Below, piece after piece: positions 58,595-64,000 of a stretch of 64,000 nt of DNA (position 1 is the first letter of the stretch; each line of letters opens with the position of its first letter). A program made the position numbers and the translations under genes. This stretch comes from Clostridium sp. Marseille-P2415 (GTDB taxonomy: Bacteria; Bacillota; Clostridia; Lachnospirales; Lachnospiraceae): assembly GCF_900155545.1 (NCBI RefSeq), contig NZ_LT732526.1, positions 1,432,796 through 1,496,795 of the forward strand, given 5' to 3'. The notes under the pieces were generated by a model. The model was not told where the DNA came from. It saw only the letters and a list, made by a program, of their open reading frames with translations, and ran no database searches.

Positions 58595-59785
58595 TCAACC
58601 CTTTGGAAACCCTTTGTAGCAATCGTCAAAATAATCTTTCGTTCCAATGATCCGGCCGGCTTCCAGATAAACTCTGGGAACCCGTTTGCCAATGTCACAG
58701 AGGATCTCATAATGGAATCCTCCGCCGGTTTCCGCCAGTTCCTCTACTGTAATCTGCTGGCCTCTCTGTCTGCCGATCAAAGTCACCTCATCCTCTTCTT
58801 CCACCCCTGGGATGGCTGTCACATCGACCATGAACTGATCCATGCAGACACGCCCCAGGATTTTGGCCCGGTACCCCCGTATGAGCACCTCCCCCTTCCC
58901 TGAAAGATTCCTTGGATAGCCATCCCCGTACCCTACCGGGATGGTAGCCACTGTCATTTCCCTGTCTGCGGTAAAGGTACCTCCATAGCTTACAGAGGTT
59001 CCCGGTCCGATCTTTTTGATATAAGAGATAAAACTCCTTAATTCCATCGCAGGCTTTAGTCTTACCTTCTCCCGGTCCACCTCAGCCGAAGGATAAAGGC
59101 CATAGATAGAAATTCCGGCCCGTACCACATGAAAATTCGCCCTCTGTAAATCCAGTATGCCTGCGCTGTTGGAACAATGAAGCACCGGAATGGTAATTCC
59201 CCGTACGGAAAGCATGGCCACAAACGTACGGTATCTTTCAATCTGTTTGTCTGTGGCTGTTTTATCCGTCTCATCTGCCTTTGCAAAATGGGTGAACAGC
59301 CCCTCCACTTTAATTCCCGGCAGGCTGCAGATTTTCGCCGCCTCATCCGCGGCTTCCTCTGTAACCGGATATCCGATCCGGCTCATACCGGTATCCACTG
59401 CCAGATGTACAACAGCAGTCTTTCCCGCCTTTTTGGCGGCTTTCGAAAGGTGCTCCGCTCTCTTTAGCTGAAAAATGGCCGAACTGATCTCATATTCCAC
59501 CAGCTTGTCTGCATCCGCATAAGGAACAACCCCAAGTACCAGAATGGGTTTTCTGATTCCGTGCTTTCTTAAGATCACGCCTTCTTCCACAGTGGCCACT
59601 GCATACCCGCACACATAGGGATCAATGGCCCAGGCTACCGGAACTGCGCCGTGGCCGTATCCGTCGGATTTCACGACGCCGATCATTTTGGTTCCTGAAC
59701 TTAAATTTGCTCTCATGGCTTCCATATTATGCCGGATGGCATCTAAGTCCACTGCTTCATAAACTCTGCCATATGTATTCATCAC
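58595..59785 (-). CDS. alr: alanine racemase
   Basis: A 396-aa PLP enzyme making D-alanine for the wall. The PLP lysine is in VVKSDGYGHGAVP, the catalytic Tyr is in SYGGTFTADREMTVATIPVGYGDGYPR, and RVCMDQFMVDVT is present. GAGG is seven bases from a GTG and ten from the next ATG, so either may be the start. It follows nnr by four bases, the arrangement nnr-alr-mazF. Confidence 0.96.
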   Translation of the reverse strand: MMNTYGRVYEAVDLDAIRHNMEAMRANLSSGTKMIGVVKSDGYGHGAVPVAWAIDPYVCGYAVATVEEGVILRKHGIRKPILVLGVVPYADADKLVEYEISSAIFQLKRAEHLSKAAKKAGKTAVVHLAVDTGMSRIGYPVTEEAADEAAKICSLPGIKVEGLFTHFAKADETDKTATDKQIERYRTFVAMLSVRGITIPVLHCSNSAGILDLQRANFHVVRAGISIYGLYPSAEVDREKVRLKPAMELRSFISYIKKIGPGTSVSYGGTFTADREMTVATIPVGYGDGYPRNLSGKGEVLIRGYRAKILGRVCMDQFMVDVTAIPGVEEEDEVTLIGRQRGQQITVEELAETGGGFHYEILCDIGKRVPRVYLEAGRIIGTKDYFDDCYKGFPKG

Positions 59786-59789
59786 TCTG

Positions 59790-61313
59790 TTACCTCATCC
59801 GTTCCTTCAATATTGTATGTATTTCTTCTGTCAGTTCCCTGGCAAGCAAACTATAATCCCCATACTTTTCTTTTACCGTGTCACCTGCCCGGCCATGAAG
59901 CCAGACTCCCAAAGCTGCTGCTTCCGACTCTTCCAAACCTAATGCCAGAAGGCCGGCTATGATTCCGGTCAGCACATCTCCGGCTCCTGCCTTTGCCATG
60001 GCACTGTTTCCGCTTGCACTGACATAGGTCCTCTGATCCTTTAAGGCCCCGATGGTCACTGCATCTTTAAGTATACAGGTGATGCCGAACCGGTCCGCAT
60101 ATTCTCTGGCCGTGGCAACCAGATGTTTCCGGATCGTTTCCACAGAGCTTCCGGTAAGCCTGGCCATCTCTCCCAGGTGAGGCGTAATGATGATATTTTC
60201 CGTGAAATAACTGGTCAGTTCCGGGCTTTTCGCGATCGCATTAAGCCCATCTGCGTCCAGTATAATGGGAACATACGCATTTGTAAGGACCTCTTCCACC
60301 AGATTTCTCACATAATCCTCCTGGCCCAGTCCCGGTCCCAGGACTATGACGCTGGCCCATTCACACTGTTTCCTTAACAGTTCGATAAAATTCCCGGTCC
60401 CTGCCCCCGTCTCCCGGGGATCATAACCGGTAATGACAGCCTCCGGAAGCTGGGTCTGAAGAATGGCCCTGTTTTCCTCTACCGTAAAAATCCTTACAAG
60501 GCCGGCTCCGGTCCGGTAAGCAGCAAGGGCGCTCAAATAAGCCGCTCCGCTCATACCGGGGGCTCCGGCCACCACCAGAACCTTTCCGAAATCCCCTTTA
60601 TTGGAATAGGCCGGGCGTTCCGGTACCAGCTTTTCATCCCCGGGCTCCAGGGTAAAGTATTCAGTCTTAAGACGTTCAAAGCCGGCTTGCGGAAAACCGA
60701 TATCAGCAACAAGAACCTTACCGCTGTATTCTTTTCCGGGATACAGCATGGTCCCCAGCTTTTCACAGCCGAATGTCACGGTCACATCTGCACATAAGGC
60801 AGCCCCCATAATCTGCCCGGTATCCGAGTGAATGCCGGATGGGATATCCACAGCCACCGTAAATTCCGGCCGGCAGCGGACGATCGCATCCAGGATTTCC
60901 CGGTATGAACCCAGAATATCCCGGTCCAGTCCCACACCAAAAAGTGCATCTACCAGAATATCACACTTCCCGGGAATAAAATCAGAAAACTCCATCACCT
61001 TAACGCCCGTTTTTTCCGCTATGGAAATCTGCGTTAAATACTCGCCGCTCCCCTTATCCTTGTTACCGGCCAGTATGACCGAAGCCTCATAGCCTTTTAA
61101 ATGCAGCATTCTGGCAGCTGCAATTCCATCCGCCCCATTATTGCCGCTTCCGCACAGGACCCATATCCGGTCCGTCTTTTTTCCGTGCTTTAAAACCTCT
61201 TCCGCAACTGCCATGGCGGCCCGTTCCATCAGCACCAGAGAGGGAATCCCTATTTTCTCAATGGTGTAGCGGTCCACCTCTTTCATCTGTCCTCCTGTTA
61301 CCAGATATCTCAT
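59790..61313 (-). CDS. nnr: bifunctional NAD(P)H-hydrate epimerase / dehydratase
   Basis: A 507-aa fusion. Residues about 1-215 are the YjeF_N epimerase (VLCGSGNNGADGIAAARML, VDALFGVGLDR). Residues about 225-500 are the ADP/ATP-dependent dehydratase of the ribokinase fold, with SGNSAMAKAGAGDVLTGIIA as the nucleotide/anion site. The enzyme repairs hydrated NAD(P)H. It is the first gene of the nnr-alr-mazF run. Confidence 0.95.
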   Translation of the reverse strand: MRYLVTGGQMKEVDRYTIEKIGIPSLVLMERAAMAVAEEVLKHGKKTDRIWVLCGSGNNGADGIAAARMLHLKGYEASVILAGNKDKGSGEYLTQISIAEKTGVKVMEFSDFIPGKCDILVDALFGVGLDRDILGSYREILDAIVRCRPEFTVAVDIPSGIHSDTGQIMGAALCADVTVTFGCEKLGTMLYPGKEYSGKVLVADIGFPQAGFERLKTEYFTLEPGDEKLVPERPAYSNKGDFGKVLVVAGAPGMSGAAYLSALAAYRTGAGLVRIFTVEENRAILQTQLPEAVITGYDPRETGAGTGNFIELLRKQCEWASVIVLGPGLGQEDYVRNLVEEVLTNAYVPIILDADGLNAIAKSPELTSYFTENIIITPHLGEMARLTGSSVETIRKHLVATAREYADRFGITCILKDAVTIGALKDQRTYVSASGNSAMAKAGAGDVLTGIIAGLLALGLEESEAAALGVWLHGRAGDTVKEKYGDYSLLARELTEEIHTILKERMR

Positions 61314-61358
61314 ACTGCTCCCGCCTTTCTTTCCTGACAGGGATCAATCATGTCATAG

Positions 61359-61401
61359 AAAAACAACCGGCAGCGAAGAGCTGTTTCCCTTCACCTGCCG
61401 G
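61359..61401 (-). terminator. terminator of rex
   Basis: CCGGCAG (61367-61373) and CTGCCGG (61395-61401) pair perfectly; on the minus strand TTGTTTTTC follows. Confidence 0.85.
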
Positions 61402-61427
61402 CAGGCATGTTATCCCTTTTTTCCGAA

Positions 61428-62093
61428 TTACCTGTTCTGTTCTTCCTTCTCTTTCTCAGCATTGTCCTGCATGCTGCAGACCCGGTAAGATAAGCGCATC
61501 AGACTTTCCGACAAGTGAACGTTCTCCACTACCACATCGTCGGGTACACTCAAATCCGTATGGGCAAAATTCCAGATAGCCTTGATCCCTGCCCTCACAA
61601 GGCGGTCTGCGATCTCCGGCGCCTTGGTCTTTGGAATGGTCAGGGCTGCGATCTGAACATCATTATCTTTCACAAACTGTTCCAGATCATCCACACTTCG
61701 TATCTCAATTCCACGGACTACAAGGCCGATCAGACGTGGATTAATATCAAACATTCCCTTGATTAAGAATCCGCGCTTTTCAAAATTCGAATAATTGGCG
61801 ATCGCCTGACCCAAATTACCGGCGCCTATGATAACGATATTGTGCTGTCTGTCTATGCCCAGTATCTTTGCAATCTCCGTATATAAATATTTTACATTAT
61901 AGCCATAACCCTGCTGGCCAAATCCGCCGAAATTATTCAAATCCTGACGGATCTGGGAAGCGGTAACTTTCATTCTGACACTTAAATCATTGGAGGATAT
62001 CCGTTCTACTCCATCTTCCATTAACTCACCCAGATATCGGTAATATCTCGGAAGCCTGGCAACCACTGCTTTGGAAATCTCTTTCTCTGCCAC
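61428..62093 (-). CDS. rex: redox-sensing repressor Rex
   Basis: A 221-aa NADH-responsive repressor. The N-terminal winged helix (LPRYYRYLGELMEDG, SQIRQDLNNFGGFG) recognises the Rex operator. The Rossmann domain has VIIGAGNLGQAIANY. Rex leaves DNA when NADH/NAD+ rises and controls fermentative genes in clostridia. It is monocistronic. No convincing Rex operator is seen in its own promoter region. Confidence 0.97.
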   Translation of the reverse strand: MAEKEISKAVVARLPRYYRYLGELMEDGVERISSNDLSVRMKVTASQIRQDLNNFGGFGQQGYGYNVKYLYTEIAKILGIDRQHNIVIIGAGNLGQAIANYSNFEKRGFLIKGMFDINPRLIGLVVRGIEIRSVDDLEQFVKDNDVQIAALTIPKTKAPEIADRLVRAGIKAIWNFAHTDLSVPDDVVVENVHLSESLMRLSYRVCSMQDNAEKEKEEQNR

Positions 62094-62249
62094 ATCTTCA
62101 CCTTCTTTAACTTAGAATTAAACTAATACCATTATAACTGCGTGTCAAAATAATGTCAAACGGGTTTTATGATTGTATCCTTGAAAAAAGAAAGCACCTA
62201 TATTATACTTATTCTGTTGTCTTACACTTAATCAGGAGGAAAATGAAAC

Positions 62250-64000
62250 ATGATTCTGTCATGCAGCAATATAAGCAAAGCATTTGGAAGCAACGAGGTC
62301 ATCAAACATGCTTCCTTTCATATAGAGGACCATGAGAAAGCCGCTATTGTGGGAATTAACGGAGCCGGGAAATCCACCATGTTAAAAATCATCATTGGTG
62401 AACTCTCTGCAGACGAAGGGGAAGTGGTTGTTTCCAAGGGGAAATCCATCGGCTATCTGGCTCAGCACCAGGATTTATCCGGAGACCGGACTATCTACGA
62501 GGAAGTCCTGGAGATCAAGCGCCCCATCATTGAAATGGAAGCAAGGATCCGCCAGCTTGAAATGGATATGAAACATGCCTCCGGGGAAGAACTTGATTCC
62601 ATGCTCGCCACTTACAGCCGCTTAAACCATGAATTTGAACTTCAAAACGGCTATGCCTATCAAAGTGAGGTAACAGGCGTTTTAAAGGGTCTTGGTTTTA
62701 CGGAAGAGGAATTTCATAAGCCTGTGTCCTCCTTATCCGGGGGACAAAAAACCCGCGTTTCCTTAGGAAGGCTTCTCCTTACCAGGCCGGACATCATCCT
62801 GCTTGACGAGCCTACCAACCATTTGGACATGGAATCCATTGCCTGGCTGGAAGGATATCTGATCAATTATGACGGCAGCGTCATCATCGTGGCTCATGAC
62901 CGCTATTTTCTGGACCGGGTGGTCACGAAGATCATAGAGCTGGATAGCGGCCTCATGACCGTATATCAGGGGAATTACACCGACTACAGCGGGAAGCGGG
63001 CCATGATCCGGGAGGCCCAGATGAAAGCGTACTTAAACCAGCAGCAGGAAATCAGACACCAGGAAGAGGTCATTGCCAAATTAAAGTCCTTTAACCGGGA
63101 AAAATCCATTAAGCGGGCGGAAAGCCGGGAAAAGATGCTGGATAAAATCGAAGTGCTGGAAAAACCATCGGAAGTAAACGATGAGATGCGGATCCGCCTG
63201 GAGCCAAATATCATCAGCGGGAACGATGTTCTCACCGTACGGGACTTAAGAAAAGCTTTTGGCCGGAACCTGCTTTTTGATCATGTGAATTTTGAGATCA
63301 AGCGCGGGGAACGGGTCGCCGTAATCGGAGGAAACGGAACCGGCAAGACCACCATACTAAAAATCTTAAATGGTATCCTGAACCCGGATGAAGGGGAAGT
63401 AACTCTGGGCTCCAAGGTACATATCGGTTATTATGACCAGGAGCACCAGGTGCTTCATATGGAGAAGACCTTGTTTGACGAGCTGCAGGACACCTACCCT
63501 GCCATGAATAACACGCAGATACGCAACATCCTGGCAGCCTTTCTTTTTACCGGAGACGACGTTTTTAAAAGGGTAAAGGATTTGAGCGGCGGGGAACGGG
63601 GACGTGTGTCCCTGGCAAAGCTCATGCTTTCCGAAGCCAACTTCCTTATCCTGGATGAGCCCACCAACCACTTGGACATCACCTCAAAAGAAATTTTAGA
63701 GGCTGCCCTGGTAAACTATACCGGAACCATTTTGTACGTGTCCCATGACCGTTACTTCATAAACAAAACCGCCACCAGGATTTTAGACTTAACCAACCGG
63801 ACTTTGGTTAATTATATCGGAAACTATGACTACTACCTGGAAAAGAAGGAAGTCATGACGAATTTATATGCGGCCCCTTCTTCTGCAGGGGATGACCGGC
63901 CGGAAGACGTTTCCGAAATCAAACTGGACTGGAAGGCGCAGAAGGAAGAACAGGCCCGCATCCGCAAGCGCCAGAACGATTTAAAGAAAACAGAGGATGA
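62250..64000 (+). CDS. ABC-F family ATPase (ribosome-associated), 3' end outside the window
   Basis: 583 codons are visible without a stop. AGGAGGA lies nine bases before the ATG at 62250. Two ATPase domains are present: Walker A GINGAGKST and signature LSGGQKTRVSL with DEPTNHLD in the first; GGNGTGKTT, LSGGERGRVSL and DEPTNHLD in the second. The linker between (about 235-320) is the charged helical P-site tRNA-interaction motif. There are no membrane segments. The protein resembles YdiF-type ABC-F translation factors; the C-terminal coiled coil (KLDWKAQKEEQARIRKRQND) is cut by the window edge. Antibiotic resistance or translation rescue are both possible. Confidence 0.93.
   Translation, partial: MILSCSNISKAFGSNEVIKHASFHIEDHEKAAIVGINGAGKSTMLKIIIGELSADEGEVVVSKGKSIGYLAQHQDLSGDRTIYEEVLEIKRPIIEMEARIRQLEMDMKHASGEELDSMLATYSRLNHEFELQNGYAYQSEVTGVLKGLGFTEEEFHKPVSSLSGGQKTRVSLGRLLLTRPDIILLDEPTNHLDMESIAWLEGYLINYDGSVIIVAHDRYFLDRVVTKIIELDSGLMTVYQGNYTDYSGKRAMIREAQMKAYLNQQQEIRHQEEVIAKLKSFNREKSIKRAESREKMLDKIEVLEKPSEVNDEMRIRLEPNIISGNDVLTVRDLRKAFGRNLLFDHVNFEIKRGERVAVIGGNGTGKTTILKILNGILNPDEGEVTLGSKVHIGYYDQEHQVLHMEKTLFDELQDTYPAMNNTQIRNILAAFLFTGDDVFKRVKDLSGGERGRVSLAKLMLSEANFLILDEPTNHLDITSKEILEAALVNYTGTILYVSHDRYFINKTATRILDLTNRTLVNYIGNYDYYLEKKEVMTNLYAAPSSAGDDRPEDVSEIKLDWKAQKEEQARIRKRQNDLKKTED

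Noticed and set aside
62094-62160. Rex operator in the rex promoter
   Set aside because: TTTAAC...TTAAAC is present but does not match TTGTTAA-N4-TTAACAA closely enough.
1-64000. CRISPR arrays, tRNAs, rRNAs, complete insertion sequences or prophage
   Set aside because: No regular repeat-spacer pattern, cloverleaf other than the tmRNA ends, transposase or phage structural gene was recognised by reading; a dedicated search was not possible.

Overview
The window looks like a chromosomal segment of a spore-forming anaerobic Clostridia, most likely a Lachnospiraceae of the Lacrimispora / Clostridium cluster XIVa type. This rests on the gene content (Csp-type subtilases, type 1B dihydroorotate dehydrogenase PyrD/PyrK, rubredoxin, Rex, GPH sugar symporters, choline-binding-type repeats), on strong AGGAGG ribosome sites, and on intrinsic terminators after most units. 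No rRNA, tRNA, CRISPR array or complete mobile element was found. Most genes are on the minus strand, so operon order runs from high to low coordinates.

Layout. 1-650: MarR regulator and the start of an ABC exporter. 0.8-3.1 kb: a LexA-box-preceded operon of dinB, an unknown gene and a YedK/HMCES gene. 3.2-5.6 kb: small genes (46-aa ORF, YmaF, lone holin, thymidine kinase, GNAT). 5.7-12.7 kb: a two-component system behind a MacAB/YknXYZ-like exporter headed by an SLH-domain protein. 12.7-13.8 kb: gene debris and a compact type I toxin-antitoxin candidate. 14.1-18 kb: tmRNA and class Ia ribonucleotide reductase with an NrdR-like box. 18-25.8 kb: Dus, an amidase, two tandem subtilase-like pseudoproteases flanking rubredoxin, a cupin, an ArsC/Spx-family protein and a cell-wall-binding protein. 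26-28.5 kb: methionine synthase-like gene diverging from a LysR regulator across a perfect MET-box, then a truncated OYE gene. 28.6-31.2 kb: DUF4914 ATPase-like protein and an MpsC/DUF2294 protein. 31.2-37.2 kb: LacI-regulated cytoplasmic sulfatase locus with a GPH symporter and a collapsed GH3 gene. 37.4-41 kb: purE-M-N-D. 41-46.3 kb: chemoreceptor, M29 aminopeptidase and small membrane proteins. 46.3-50.4 kb: YkgJ-pyrF-K-D-E. 50.5-58 kb: nitroreductase, PepF, two acetyltransferases, a soluble PocR chemoreceptor, YebC, and a CNNM/CorC protein. 58-62.1 kb: nnr-alr-mazF and rex. 62.2 kb to the end: an ABC-F protein cut by the window edge.

The items I would look at first are the two adjacent Csp-like subtilases that keep Asp and His but both carry Gly where the catalytic Ser should be, each under a matching sporulation-type promoter; the type I toxin-antitoxin at 13.4-13.75 kb, whose promoters and terminators can be placed to the base; the unknown gene inside the SOS operon; the SLH protein wired to an exporter and a two-component system; and the hairpin leader of the DUF4914 gene. 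Database comparison could not be run, so family names come from recognised motifs and lengths.
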